Positions 18,452 through 27,087 of a DNA stretch of 64,000 bases are shown piece by piece. How positions within the stretch are numbered: the first letter of the stretch is position 1; each line of letters starts with the position of its first letter. Origin of the DNA: Streptomyces sp. SUK 48. GTDB taxonomy: Bacteria; Actinomycetota; Actinomycetes; Streptomycetales; Streptomycetaceae. The notes beneath the pieces are model-generated. The model saw only the letters and a program-made list of their open reading frames with translations, made no database searches and was not told the origin of the DNA. Location of the stretch: NCBI RefSeq assembly GCF_009650765.1, contig NZ_CP045740.1, forward strand, positions 1,736,001 to 1,800,000, read 5' to 3'. Made by a program: the position numbers and the translations under genes.

Positions 18452-18952
18452 TCAGTGGATCGCGGCGCCCGCCGGCCAGGTGCTGTACGCACCGCGGCAG
18501 TACAGCAGCGGTTCCCGGGAGTACGCCGCTCCCCCGTGGACGTCGGCGATCAGCAGCCAGTGGTCGCCGGCGTCCACGGTCTGCGCGGTGCGGCACTCGG
18601 CGTAGGCGAGCGCGATGTCGGTGAGGATCGGCGCGCCGCCGGCATGCGCGGAGGGCTCCCAGACCAGGCCCGCGAACTTGTCCGTGCCCTTGCCGGCGAA
18701 GGTGCGGGACGCCTGCTCACCGGACTCGGCGAGGAAGTTGACCACGAACGCGCCGGAGGAGGCCAGCGCCGGGAACGTCTGGGACGTCTTGCCGACCCCG
18801 ACGAGCAGCCTCGGCGTCGCGGCCGAGACCGAGCAGACGGCGTTGCAGGTGAAGCCGCGCGGCCTGCCCTGCTCGTCCAGCGCCGTGACGATGGCGACGG
18901 CCGTGGGGAAGGAGCCGAAGATCTCGCGGAACCGCCCGCTGTCTAGGGACAT
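18452..18952 (-). CDS. Flavin reductase (FMNH2 supplier for a two-component monooxygenase)
   Basis: A 166-aa flavin reductase-like protein of the HpaC/FRase split-barrel family. Family hallmarks are FPTAVAIVTALDEQGRPRGFTC near the N-terminus, SVSAATPRLLVGVGKTSQT and FVVNFLAESGEQAS. It should reduce FMN or FAD with NAD(P)H and release the reduced flavin. It is the last gene of the minus-strand biosynthetic operon, 24 bases after ATP-grasp ligase 2. The operon's first gene is an LLM flavin-dependent monooxygenase that needs such a partner. Confidence 0.88.
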   Translation of the reverse strand: MSLDSGRFREIFGSFPTAVAIVTALDEQGRPRGFTCNAVCSVSAATPRLLVGVGKTSQTFPALASSGAFVVNFLAESGEQASRTFAGKGTDKFAGLVWEPSAHAGGAPILTDIALAYAECRTAQTVDAGDHWLLIADVHGGAAYSREPLLYCRGAYSTWPAGAAIH

Positions 18953-18976
18953 GTGGATCTCACCATGCTTTCGGAT

Positions 18977-20233
18977 TCAGAGCAGTTCGAGCTCGAGCTC
19001 GCGGATCACCTTGTGCGCGTTGTCGATCTCGGTGGGGTCGGGATGCACCAGGAACACGGCGCCCGGCGAGGAGTTGAGGTCCACGGTCGGCCGGGTGACC
19101 GCGCCGTCGGCGATCCGGAACCGGACGCTCTCGAAGGCGGGGATGCGCTCCAGCGCGGACGTGAGGGCCGCGAGCGGCAGCGGTACGGCACGACGCGCCA
19201 TGAGGTTGACGCAGCGCGCCCGCTGGAGCACCGGGTAGCGGGCCGGGCGGGCGGCGAGCGCGACGCCGTCGCCCGTGTGGCAGTCGAGGGTCAGGCTCAC
19301 CTGGTTGGCGCCGGTGCACAGGTCGAGCGCGGCCGGGTTGGCGAGCCCCGAGATCCGCGCCCCGGTCTCCAGGAGCAGCGGGCCCCGCTCGGTGAGGATC
19401 AGCTCGCTGTGCGCGGGCCCGTCGGTGATGCCGAGGGCGTCCAGCGAGCGGGCGATGTACGGCAGGACGACGTCGAGCACCGGGTCGTCCGGCGTCAGCA
19501 GGTCCTCCGCCTCGTAGATCCGGCGCCCGCCCTCCCGTACCTGCTTGCGGCTGATCCAGGCGTCCGTGAACCAGTGACTCCCGTCGCGGCTCACGGTGTT
19601 GACGATGTACTCGTCCCCGGCGAGGTACTCCTGGGCGAGCACCTTTTCGTTCACCCGGAGCATGATGTTGGTCTTGCCGAGGACGGATCGGCAGGCGTCC
19701 AGGACCTCCTGCTCGCTGTCGCAGGTGTAGACGTCGTCGGAGCCCGCGCTGTCCAGCGGCTTGACCACGAGGCGCGCGATGTCCGGATGGCGGCGCCACC
19801 AGTCGAGCAGTGCGGCGGGGTCACCGGAGCGGCACTGCCGGGCCGTGGGCACGCCCGCCCGGGAGAGGGCGTCCATCATCAGGGACTTGTCCCGGCGGGC
19901 GGCGGACAGCGCGGGGTCGTTGCCGCGCAGCCCGAGCCGGTGGGCCAGCTCGTCCGCCGCCTCGACGCCGAACTCGCTGGCCGCGACGACGCCCACGGGC
20001 CGCCGCGCCTTCAGGTGCGCCAGCACCTCGGCCTCGTGGCCGGGGTACGTGAGGTCCTCGGCGAGCAGGGCGCTCGGCAGGCTCGCGCCAAAGGTGCCGG
20101 ACGCCAGGGCGCGGGAGCGCACATGCAGGACGCGATGGGTCTCGGCCGCCTCGCGGGCCAGCATCGAGCCCGTGGAGAACGCGTCCACCAGGACCAGGGC
20201 GGGCCGGTCCTGGTGGTGGTGCGGGACAGTCAT
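18977..20233 (-). CDS. ATP-grasp ligase 2 of the putative biosynthetic cluster
   Basis: A 418-aa ATP-grasp enzyme of the carboxylate-amine ligase type. An N-terminal Rossmann-like pre-grasp domain (PALVLVDAFSTGSML, VVAASEFGVEAADELA) is followed by the nucleotide-binding region (RLVVKPLDSAGSDDVYTC; VLAQEYLAGDEYIVNTVS) and the metal/catalytic block SELILTERGPLLLETGARIS. Such enzymes activate a carboxylate as acyl phosphate and couple it to an amine; related stand-alone ligases make dipeptides and amides. Its ATG overlaps the stop of the mutase-like gene (ATGA). Substrates cannot be inferred. The long frame up to 20989 is a shadow. Confidence 0.9.
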   Translation of the reverse strand: MTVPHHHQDRPALVLVDAFSTGSMLAREAAETHRVLHVRSRALASGTFGASLPSALLAEDLTYPGHEAEVLAHLKARRPVGVVAASEFGVEAADELAHRLGLRGNDPALSAARRDKSLMMDALSRAGVPTARQCRSGDPAALLDWWRRHPDIARLVVKPLDSAGSDDVYTCDSEQEVLDACRSVLGKTNIMLRVNEKVLAQEYLAGDEYIVNTVSRDGSHWFTDAWISRKQVREGGRRIYEAEDLLTPDDPVLDVVLPYIARSLDALGITDGPAHSELILTERGPLLLETGARISGLANPAALDLCTGANQVSLTLDCHTGDGVALAARPARYPVLQRARCVNLMARRAVPLPLAALTSALERIPAFESVRFRIADGAVTRPTVDLNSSPGAVFLVHPDPTEIDNAHKVIRELELELL

Positions 20234-21495
20234 GGGCGGGGAACCAATCTGGGCTCGGACGACGCGCTGTCGTAGCGCTCCGCCACGTGGTTGAGCATCC
20301 CGTACAGGTCGTCGGAGGAGAGCCGGCCGGCGGTACGGGAGGTGGGGGTGCTCAGGGGCAGCTTTCCGGTGGACCCCCAGGCCAGCGCGCCCCGGTCGTC
20401 GATGACGCAGGTCGCCGCCGCCCTGTTGTCGGGGTGGAGGCAGTAGGGGATGTCGAGCAGACCGAGCCGGAACGCCCCGGTCAGCGCGGTGCCGATGTCC
20501 GCGTGCAGGTTCAGCACCGCCTCCACGAGGGCCCGCGCCTCGGCGAGCGTCTCCTCGTAGTACGCGTCCTCCTCGGCGCTCGCCGGAGCCGCCGGCCCGC
20601 GCGCGGCGGCCGCGGCGAGCCGCAGCGCGGACAGGTTCTCCGAGACGCTCGGGATCTGCCACGCCTCGGAGACCGTCTTGACGATCAGCCGCTCGCAGCC
20701 CGCGTCCCGGGCGAGCCGGGCACTGTCCTCGATGAGCGCGCCGGCGCCCGCCGGGGTGCGCGGGAACAGGCCCATGTACGTGTAGAGCACCACATGCCAG
20801 GTGGCGTCCCCCAGCAGCTCGGACGCGAGGGTGCGCAGCGCCCGCAGCGCCCCGCGGTCCTGGGCCGCGAGGGTGCCCTGGGCGTAGCTGAAGGACATGT
20901 GGCGCAGCCCGTGGGCCCGGAAGAAGCAGCCCTCCAGCACCGCCGTCGCCACCAGGATCGACGGCGGGCAGAGCTGGCCGAGCAGACACCCGCCGAAGCT
21001 CTCGATGTGCCCGTGCTCGGTCTCCCCGGCCAGTACCCGGCAGCTCTCCGACCAGGCGCGCACCGCGTCACCGAGGGGGAGCCTGCTGTAGGGCAGGCAG
21101 TAGGAGATCGGGCCGCCCTCGGTCGCGTCCAGGCCGACCTCGACCAGCCGGCGGAACACGGCGAGCGGCAGCGCCGTGCCGTGCCGGACCTGGACGGGGA
21201 ACTCCGGTCCGTACAGGTCGGCCAGCATGTGCCGGGTGGCGGCCGCGGGGTGGGAGACGAGCGGGTATCCGTTCAGCTCCTCGCCCGCGGCCAGCCGCTC
21301 CAGCGGGGTGGTGTGGTCGCCGACCCGGGTGTAGCTGTCGATGGTGATCGTTCCCACCACGGGGAAGTCGAGGGCGGCCACCTCGCGCAGCCCGGCCGCC
21401 ATCGCACCGATCCTGCCGAAGCCCATGCGAGGCTGCACGACCAGGGTGCGCTCGGCCCGGCGGCCGGCCACGAAGCGGTCGAGGTGGCCGGTCAC
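20230..21495 (-). CDS. Glutamate-mutase-like large subunit (methylaspartate mutase E type)
   Basis: A 421-aa TIM-barrel protein of the adenosylcobalamin-dependent glutamate mutase epsilon family; known members are ~480 aa. Residues matching substrate contacts of clostridial GlmE are present: Arg57 (DSYTR), Arg88 (AATRH), Arg104 (QVRHG), Glu126, Tyr132 and Tyr136 (EGGPISYCLPY), Lys273 (LIVKT). The Arg104-Glu126-Tyr132-Tyr136 spacing (22, 6, 4) equals GlmE Arg149-Glu171-Tyr177-Tyr181. This suggests it still binds glutamate or a close dicarboxylate and rearranges it to a 3-methylaspartate-like product. The GTG start overlaps the PP-loop gene stop. Its B12-binding partner is encoded at 24240-24728, separated by two genes. 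Confidence 0.85.
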   Translation of the reverse strand: MTGHLDRFVAGRRAERTLVVQPRMGFGRIGAMAAGLREVAALDFPVVGTITIDSYTRVGDHTTPLERLAAGEELNGYPLVSHPAAATRHMLADLYGPEFPVQVRHGTALPLAVFRRLVEVGLDATEGGPISYCLPYSRLPLGDAVRAWSESCRVLAGETEHGHIESFGGCLLGQLCPPSILVATAVLEGCFFRAHGLRHMSFSYAQGTLAAQDRGALRALRTLASELLGDATWHVVLYTYMGLFPRTPAGAGALIEDSARLARDAGCERLIVKTVSEAWQIPSVSENLSALRLAAAAARGPAAPASAEEDAYYEETLAEARALVEAVLNLHADIGTALTGAFRLGLLDIPYCLHPDNRAAATCVIDDRGALAWGSTGKLPLSTPTSRTAGRLSSDDLYGMLNHVAERYDSASSEPRLVPRP

Positions 21496-23000
21496 CGCCC
21501 TGAGATCAGTTCGGTGGCGGGGGCTCCGCTGGCCGGGTCGATGGTGGCCACGTGGTACTTGTGCGGGTCGCCGGCCCGGACGCGGGAGATGATCGTCCCC
21601 GGGGCCCCGAAGTCGACCAGGCTGCTGGTGTAGAGGGTGCGCAGGTGGGTGAGGCCGAGGCCGGAGACGTCCTGGAGCCAGCTCTCGATCTCGTCGTCCG
21701 CCGCGCCGTCCGGCCCGCCGAGCACCGCGTGGATACGGTCGGCGTCGGCGGCCCGGTCGGGGTGGCAGCGTTCGAGGAAGGCGGCCAGCCGCGCGCCGCG
21801 GTCGGTGAAGGGCGAGAACACCATGGCCACGAGCGCCTCTTCGGACAGTCCGAACGCCTCCCGGGCGAACTCGTCGGAGAGCTCGCGCCGGTAGAGGCGC
21901 TTCTCCGCCGTGTCGTACCGGCCGAGCGCGAGGTCGATGAGGTTCTGCGGCATCTCCTTCTTGTGCATCAGCTCCTCGGCCAGCTCCAGGTACTCGGCCA
22001 GGCCCTCGTCGTACGTCCGGCCCTGGACGAACTCGACGCGCAGCGCCCGCAGATGGGCCATCAGTCCGGGGTTGGCGCAGTCGGACTCGCTGAAGCTGAA
22101 GGCGAGTTCGTCGAACTGGAACCCGAGGAAGTCCACGATCAGGTCCCAGTGGTCGTGCACCCGGTAACTCACCAGGTCGTAGACCGAGATGAACTGCGGC
22201 TGCATCGATCGGTCGCCGGTGGACACCTCGCGCTCGGCGAGTTCGCTCGCGCTGTCGTCGCCGAACAGCTCGCGGAAGTAGGTGTCGCCGATGCCGCGCA
22301 GGGCCAGCAGGATGCCCCGGAAGCCCATGGTGCGGCATTCCTGCACATCCACGCCGGACGCCTTGGCGAGCCGCATGATCCAGGCGGAGTACAGGAGTTG
22401 CTCGCGCCGGGAGTCGCCGGTCATCACCACGTCGACGCCGCCGTCGAACCAGGCGGCGCGGCCGTAGAAGTCGGCGACGGCCAGATTGCAGCTGTTGCAG
22501 AAGGTCGGCCGGCCGTCGCCCGCGGCGCGGTGGCCGTTCATCAGGACGTCGACGCGGTTGATGTCGATCAGGTGCTGGGGCAGCGGCAGGTCGACGTCGA
22601 AGGGGCGGACCAGCGTGTGGTCGATGGTCAGCAGTTCCGCCCGGTCGTCGTCGAGCAGGCCGAGCGCCCGGTAGACGCGGTCGATGTTCTCCATGACCGC
22701 CCGGGGCACGCCCGCGTGCCGCATGTTGGCGACGCGCAGCGTGAAGGTGCGGCCGAAGTTCAGCGCGAGGTGCAGCTGCACCGCGCGCACGAACGCGACG
22801 ACGTACGTGCTGTCCTTGCCGCCGCCGTAGGCCACCATGACCTTGTAGTCGGGCAGCGCGTCGACGCCGCCCGCGGCCTCCACGAGCCGTTCTCCGGTCG
22901 CCTTGACGCCGTCGAGTTCCACATCGCTGAGGAAGCCGGTCAGCTGGGCGTGCAGCGCCGGGTACCGCTCGTTCGCGGGCTCCCCCGTGTGCTGGTTCAT
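21492..23000 (-). CDS. PP-loop (N-type ATP pyrophosphatase) adenylating enzyme with CxxC motif
   Basis: A 502-aa protein. A PP-loop YGGGKDST is at residues ~58-65, and a CNSCN cysteine pair at ~168-172 may bind metal or act in sulfur/nitrogen chemistry. Other conserved-looking blocks are VVMTGDSRREQLLYSAW and a long helical C-terminal half. PP-loop enzymes (AsnB C-domain, tRNA-modifying and thiolating enzymes) activate a carbonyl or carboxyl by adenylation before attack by a nitrogen or sulfur donor. I cannot place it in a named subfamily. Start ATG 23000 overlaps the ATP-grasp 1 stop (ATGA). With two ATP-grasp ligases and an AsnA-like protein it makes four candidate acyl-activating enzymes in one locus. 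Confidence 0.85.
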   Translation of the reverse strand: MNQHTGEPANERYPALHAQLTGFLSDVELDGVKATGERLVEAAGGVDALPDYKVMVAYGGGKDSTYVVAFVRAVQLHLALNFGRTFTLRVANMRHAGVPRAVMENIDRVYRALGLLDDDRAELLTIDHTLVRPFDVDLPLPQHLIDINRVDVLMNGHRAAGDGRPTFCNSCNLAVADFYGRAAWFDGGVDVVMTGDSRREQLLYSAWIMRLAKASGVDVQECRTMGFRGILLALRGIGDTYFRELFGDDSASELAEREVSTGDRSMQPQFISVYDLVSYRVHDHWDLIVDFLGFQFDELAFSFSESDCANPGLMAHLRALRVEFVQGRTYDEGLAEYLELAEELMHKKEMPQNLIDLALGRYDTAEKRLYRRELSDEFAREAFGLSEEALVAMVFSPFTDRGARLAAFLERCHPDRAADADRIHAVLGGPDGAADDEIESWLQDVSGLGLTHLRTLYTSSLVDFGAPGTIISRVRAGDPHKYHVATIDPASGAPATELISGR

Positions 23001-24238
23001 ATGCGTTCGGCCTCGAATTCGAAGGTGTCGATGATGCGGTGGATGTCGGCCTCCACCTGGGCCTCGTCGTCGCCGAGGAGGATGAAGCGGCCGCTGTGCA
23101 GGGCGTCGTAGGAGCCGCCCGGCTGGAGCACCTCGCCGACCGGCGGCAGCAGTTCCCGCCAGATCGAGGGCACGCTCGTCCGCAGGGAGACGGCCTTGGT
23201 GACCCGCGCGGGCAGGTCGGCCGGCTTGGGCACGCACAGCCAGCCGCCGGACGGGTCACCGGACTTGGTGGTGATCTTCGCGGTGGACTCGCCGCCCACG
23301 GCGCGCAGCCAGACCTCGAAGAGGTTGACCCCGAAGACCTTGTTCAGCAGGTGCGGCACCTCGCTGCCGCCCACCCGGCCGCCGATCTCCAGGAACACGA
23401 GTTCGTCGCCGGGCGTGACGAAGACCTCCAGGTGGAAGGGGGTGGTGCAGATGCCGAGGGCCGCGACGCACTCCCGGGTGAACGCCTCGATACGGTCGCG
23501 CAGTTCGCTGTTCTGCATCACGACCGAGCCGAGCGGTGCGCCGAGGCCGAAGGCCAGGCAGTCGTTCACATAGCGGGAGACGACCTGGAAGGGCACCTCC
23601 GCGTCGTCGTCCGCGTAGCCGTCGATGTGAAAGATGCGGCCGGTGACGAACTCCTCGATCTCGTACCGGGACAGGTCGAGGGTGGGCAGCAGTTCGGTGA
23701 GCCGCCCCTCGTCCTCGACGCGGTGCACGCCGATGCTGGCGGCGCCGTCGACCGGCTTGAGGATCACCGGGTAGCCGGCGCCGCGCGCGAACTCCACGGC
23801 GGCTTCCGGTGTTTCGCAACTGCCGAAGCGCGGGACCCGGACGCCCTTGAGGGCGAGGATCTCCTTCATCCGCACCTTGTCGCGGTAGACCGCCACCTCG
23901 TCCGGGGTCGGACCGGGGATGCCGAGGTCCCGGCGGACCCGGGCGGCGATCTCCAGGGTGAACTCGGACAGCGCGACGAGCTGGTCCACCGGACCGACCC
24001 GGCGGGTGATCTCGGCGACCGCGTCCCGCAGCGCCTCGAAGTCGTTGACGTCGTCGACCCGGACCTGCGCGGCGATCTTCGCGGGGTCGGCGAGCACGCC
24101 CTCGGCACCGAGCGGGTCCACCACATAGCTCACCCGGTGGGCGTCGTGGTCGATGAACTCCTCGTAGCGCGTCAGCTCGTTGTCCCAGCGCACGCCGTCG
24201 GAGAAACGCGGCCAGCGGTTGACGATGACGATGTGCAT
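22997..24238 (-). CDS. ATP-grasp ligase 1 of the putative biosynthetic cluster
   Basis: A 413-aa ATP-grasp protein resembling amino-acid ligases. The pre-grasp domain (MHIVIVNRWPRFSDG) is followed by YRDKVRMKEILALKGVRVP, the nucleotide lysine region YPVILKPVDGAASIGVHRV, EEFVTGRIFHIDGY and the Mg-binding block HLEVFVTPGDELVFLEIGG with RVGG. It differs clearly from ATP-grasp 2 of the same operon, so the two probably catalyse different couplings. It starts one base after the B12-protein stop (TGAaATG). Confidence 0.9.
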   Translation of the reverse strand: MHIVIVNRWPRFSDGVRWDNELTRYEEFIDHDAHRVSYVVDPLGAEGVLADPAKIAAQVRVDDVNDFEALRDAVAEITRRVGPVDQLVALSEFTLEIAARVRRDLGIPGPTPDEVAVYRDKVRMKEILALKGVRVPRFGSCETPEAAVEFARGAGYPVILKPVDGAASIGVHRVEDEGRLTELLPTLDLSRYEIEEFVTGRIFHIDGYADDDAEVPFQVVSRYVNDCLAFGLGAPLGSVVMQNSELRDRIEAFTRECVAALGICTTPFHLEVFVTPGDELVFLEIGGRVGGSEVPHLLNKVFGVNLFEVWLRAVGGESTAKITTKSGDPSGGWLCVPKPADLPARVTKAVSLRTSVPSIWRELLPPVGEVLQPGGSYDALHSGRFILLGDDEAQVEADIHRIIDTFEFEAERI

Positions 24239-24239
24239 T

Positions 24240-24728
24240 TCAGACTGCTCCTGCGATCATGAGTTCCGGGTTGTCCCACGGCGGTACGGGGGCGGACGGC
24301 GGCTGCCACGCGGCGAAGCCGTGCTGCTTGCCGTGGTGGAGGAAGTCCCGGAAGCGGGGGACGGCTTCCTCTCCGGTGAACACGTCGGTCCAGCCCTGGT
24401 CGATCAGATCGCGGCGCACCCGGTCGTTGTCCGACTCCGAGGTGGTCAGCTTTCCGCCCACGACGCAGGGCAGTTCGACGCCCCGGCGCTGGAGCTCGGT
24501 CATCAGGACCCGGGCGCCGTGGTGGCCGTGCCCGTTGATGCTGGAGACCACGAGCAGGTCGGGCCGGTGCTCCTCGATGCCGCGCAGCACCACCGGCACC
24601 GGGGTGCAGCTGCCGAGGTTGCGTACCAGACCGCCGTGCTCCTCCAGGAGTTTCTGGAGATAGACCAGGTTCCAGATATGGGAATCGGACTCGACGGTGC
24701 TCACGATGCACCGGAAGGACGTACTCAA
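24240..24728 (-). CDS. Cobalamin-binding mutase small subunit (GlmS/MutS-like)
   Basis: A 162-aa B12-binding domain matching glutamate mutase component S. The base-off cobalamin signature DxHxxG reads D15-S-H17-I-W-N20: the lower-axial His and the Asp are present but the Gly is Asn. The two later loops SSINGHGHHG (SxL-like) and VVGGKLTTS (GG) are kept. It should hold adenosylcobalamin for the large subunit at 20230-21495. A ~25-residue Pro-rich C-terminal tail extends beyond the usual ~137 aa. ATG 24728 overlaps the MFS stop (ATGA). Confidence 0.87.
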   Translation of the reverse strand: MSTSFRCIVSTVESDSHIWNLVYLQKLLEEHGGLVRNLGSCTPVPVVLRGIEEHRPDLLVVSSINGHGHHGARVLMTELQRRGVELPCVVGGKLTTSESDNDRVRRDLIDQGWTDVFTGEEAVPRFRDFLHHGKQHGFAAWQPPSAPVPPWDNPELMIAGAV

Positions 24729-25966
24729 GACTGCACTCCTACGGGAAGTCGTTCACGATCCGTGAGCGTCCGGCGGAAGCTGCGCATGGTCAGGGGCAAC
24801 AGGACGGCACCGAAGACGCTGAGCACGACGGCGAGCACACCCACGAGGCGCTGCGGCCCGTAGGTGGCCCCGACGCTGCCGACCAGCAGTCCCGCGATGG
24901 GGTACGACAGGAGGTTCAGCAGGTAGAAGGGCCCCATCACCTTGCCGAGGTGTTCCCTGGGGATCACCTTCACCCGCGAGGTGCGGTTGAAGACGTTGTA
25001 GTACGCCGTCCCCGTGAGCACCGCGATGAACAGCACGGCGTAGACCGGGAACGAGCCGGCGATGCCGATCAGCAGCAGCGCGGCGCACAGCACCGCGAAG
25101 CCGACCGCGCCGAGCAGCGGGACCTCGAACCGCTTGAGGACGCGCGGGATCAGCAGCAGGTTGACCAGTCCGACGACGCCGACGCAGGTGTTGAGCAGCG
25201 CGAACGACCAGTCGGGCGCGGCGAAGACACCGGTCACCAGCGCCGCGTTGGCGCTGAGCACCGAGGCCACCACGAGGTTGATCCCGAAGTTGAGGATGCC
25301 GAGCAGCAGGACGGGACGGTTGCCGGCCATCAGCTTCCAGCCCAGGCCCAGTTCGCGCAGGGTCTCCCGCGTGGTCGTCGGTTCGCCCGGCCGCTCGCCG
25401 CGCGGCAGCGGCAGCCAGCAGGCCGCGGCGAGGGCGAACACGGAGGCGGCCACGGCCAGCAGCCACACCTTGCCGATCAGCGCGGCGGCGAGGGTCGCGA
25501 GCGCGGGCCCGAGGGCCATCGCGAGCAGCTCCATGTTCTGCACCAGCGCCTGGGTGCGCGCCATGGCCTCGCCCGCCGCCAGCTGGGGCACCATCTTCTC
25601 GACGGACATGCGGGTCGGCGCGACCAGGATCGACAGGACCGCGCCGCTGGTCATCAGGGCGGGGGTGGTCCAGCCGGGCCGGGTCAGCAGGACCGCCACG
25701 ACCACGGCGAGCACCACCGCGCGGGAGCCGGTCACGACGGAGAACAGCCGGGCGCCGCCGTCCCGGTCGGCGATGAGGCCGGCGAAGGGATAGGCGATCA
25801 GACCGGGCAGCCACTCCAGCGCGAACGCGAAACCGAGCGTGGAGACCTGTTTGGTGTCCTGGAAGAGCAGGAGCGGCACCGCGAACATCACGACCTGCTC
25901 GGCCATCAGACCGAGCAGGACGCCCGCGCCGAACAGGCCGCGGCCGTAACGGGGTCGAGAGGTCAC
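24725..25966 (-). CDS. MFS exporter of the putative biosynthetic cluster
   Basis: A 413-aa major-facilitator transporter with about twelve hydrophobic helices, resembling the MFS_3/'transmembrane secretion effector' group often found in antibiotic clusters. Recognisable loops are GLIADRDGGARLFSV between helices 2 and 3 and RVKVIPREHLGKVMGPFY in the second half. The GTG start (25966) overlaps the LLM stop as GTGA. It probably exports, and gives self-resistance to, the product of the operon. The frame continuing to 26176 is inside the LLM gene and is not used. Confidence 0.92.
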   Translation of the reverse strand: MTSRPRYGRGLFGAGVLLGLMAEQVVMFAVPLLLFQDTKQVSTLGFAFALEWLPGLIAYPFAGLIADRDGGARLFSVVTGSRAVVLAVVVAVLLTRPGWTTPALMTSGAVLSILVAPTRMSVEKMVPQLAAGEAMARTQALVQNMELLAMALGPALATLAAALIGKVWLLAVAASVFALAAACWLPLPRGERPGEPTTTRETLRELGLGWKLMAGNRPVLLLGILNFGINLVVASVLSANAALVTGVFAAPDWSFALLNTCVGVVGLVNLLLIPRVLKRFEVPLLGAVGFAVLCAALLLIGIAGSFPVYAVLFIAVLTGTAYYNVFNRTSRVKVIPREHLGKVMGPFYLLNLLSYPIAGLLVGSVGATYGPQRLVGVLAVVLSVFGAVLLPLTMRSFRRTLTDRERLPVGVQS

Positions 25967-27030
25967 GAACCCGCCGCCGCGTTCCGCTCGTGCTCGCGGA
26001 TCAGCGGGGCGACATGCGTGTAGAAGATCCGCATCTCGTCGCGCGTCGGCCAGCCGGAGAAGATGAACTCGCTGACGCCCGCGGCCTTGTAGGCGTAGAG
26101 GTACTCGGCGACCTCCGCATAGCTGCCGACGACGCACAGCGCCGGGCCGCCCCGGTAGGCGACGGCGCCGGACCACAGCATGGGCGAGAGCCAGTCGTCG
26201 GAGGCCGTGTCGGCGAGCCGGAACGAGGTCTTGACGGCCTCGGAGTCGGACTTGCCGACGAAGTGGCTGACCCAGGCGCGGTGTTGCTCGTCGGGGTCGC
26301 GCATCATGTCCTCGACGGCGGCGAGCGCCTCGGCGCGGGTCTCCCGCGCGAGGACGTGCATCCGGATGCCGACCTTGCAGCCCTGGGACAGCAGCGGCTC
26401 GGTGACGGCCGCGATGCCCTCGGGGGTGTCGCCGTAACGCAGCCAGCAGTCCGCGTACTTGATCGCGGTCTTCTGGGCGACGGCGGAGGCGCCGCTGATG
26501 TAGATGTGCGGGCGGCCGCCGCCCTTGTAGCCGAGGCCGAGCTGCGCGTCCTCGATGGTGTAGTGCTCGCCCTTGTGGGTCAGAGGGGTCTCGCCGCGCC
26601 AGAAGCGGTGGCAGACGTCGAGGAACTCCTCGGATCTCGCATACCGCTGGTCGTGCGCGAGAAAGTCTCCGTAAAAAGCCTGCTCGGCCGGAGATATACC
26701 GGCCACGAGATTCAGTGCGATACGCCCGTCGGACATCCAGGAGACGGTGTTCACGATCTGGGTGAACAACGTCGGGGAAAGGAGTCCGGGACGGTAGGCG
26801 AGGATGAACTTGACCCGTTCGGTTTCCCGGACGAGAGCACCGATCATCGGAAGGGGATCGGGCATATGGTAACTGATTCCCATGAGCAGGGAATCCACCC
26901 CGAGTTCATCCGCCTCACGGGCGAAATCAACTATCCCGTCAAAGTCGAGCTCACCCGCCTGGTACTTGTCGGTGGCCTTCTGCTGGCCACTGTCCAGAGG
27001 CGAACACCAGTGCAACTTCAGATCGTCCAT
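25963..27030 (-). CDS. LLM-class (SsuD-like) FMNH2-dependent monooxygenase
   Basis: A 355-aa bacterial-luciferase-like TIM-barrel enzyme close to alkanesulfonate monooxygenase SsuD. Family blocks are FILAYRPGLLSPTLFTQIVNTV, SDGRIALNLVAGISPAEQAFYGD, YISGASAVAQKTAIKYADCW and RMHVLARETRAEA. It uses free FMNH2 and O2, consistent with the flavin reductase gene at the other end of the operon. In biosynthesis such enzymes do N-hydroxylation, Baeyer-Villiger or C-S/C-N cleavage reactions; which applies is not visible. It is the promoter-proximal gene; its start is only 57 bases from a divergent small ORF. Confidence 0.92.
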   Translation of the reverse strand: MDDLKLHWCSPLDSGQQKATDKYQAGELDFDGIVDFAREADELGVDSLLMGISYHMPDPLPMIGALVRETERVKFILAYRPGLLSPTLFTQIVNTVSWMSDGRIALNLVAGISPAEQAFYGDFLAHDQRYARSEEFLDVCHRFWRGETPLTHKGEHYTIEDAQLGLGYKGGGRPHIYISGASAVAQKTAIKYADCWLRYGDTPEGIAAVTEPLLSQGCKVGIRMHVLARETRAEALAAVEDMMRDPDEQHRAWVSHFVGKSDSEAVKTSFRLADTASDDWLSPMLWSGAVAYRGGPALCVVGSYAEVAEYLYAYKAAGVSEFIFSGWPTRDEMRIFYTHVAPLIREHERNAAAGS

Positions 27031-27087
27031 AGCTACCCACCCGAAAAGACTTGGTCTTTACAGCCGACGGCCGAACAAAGGAGATAT

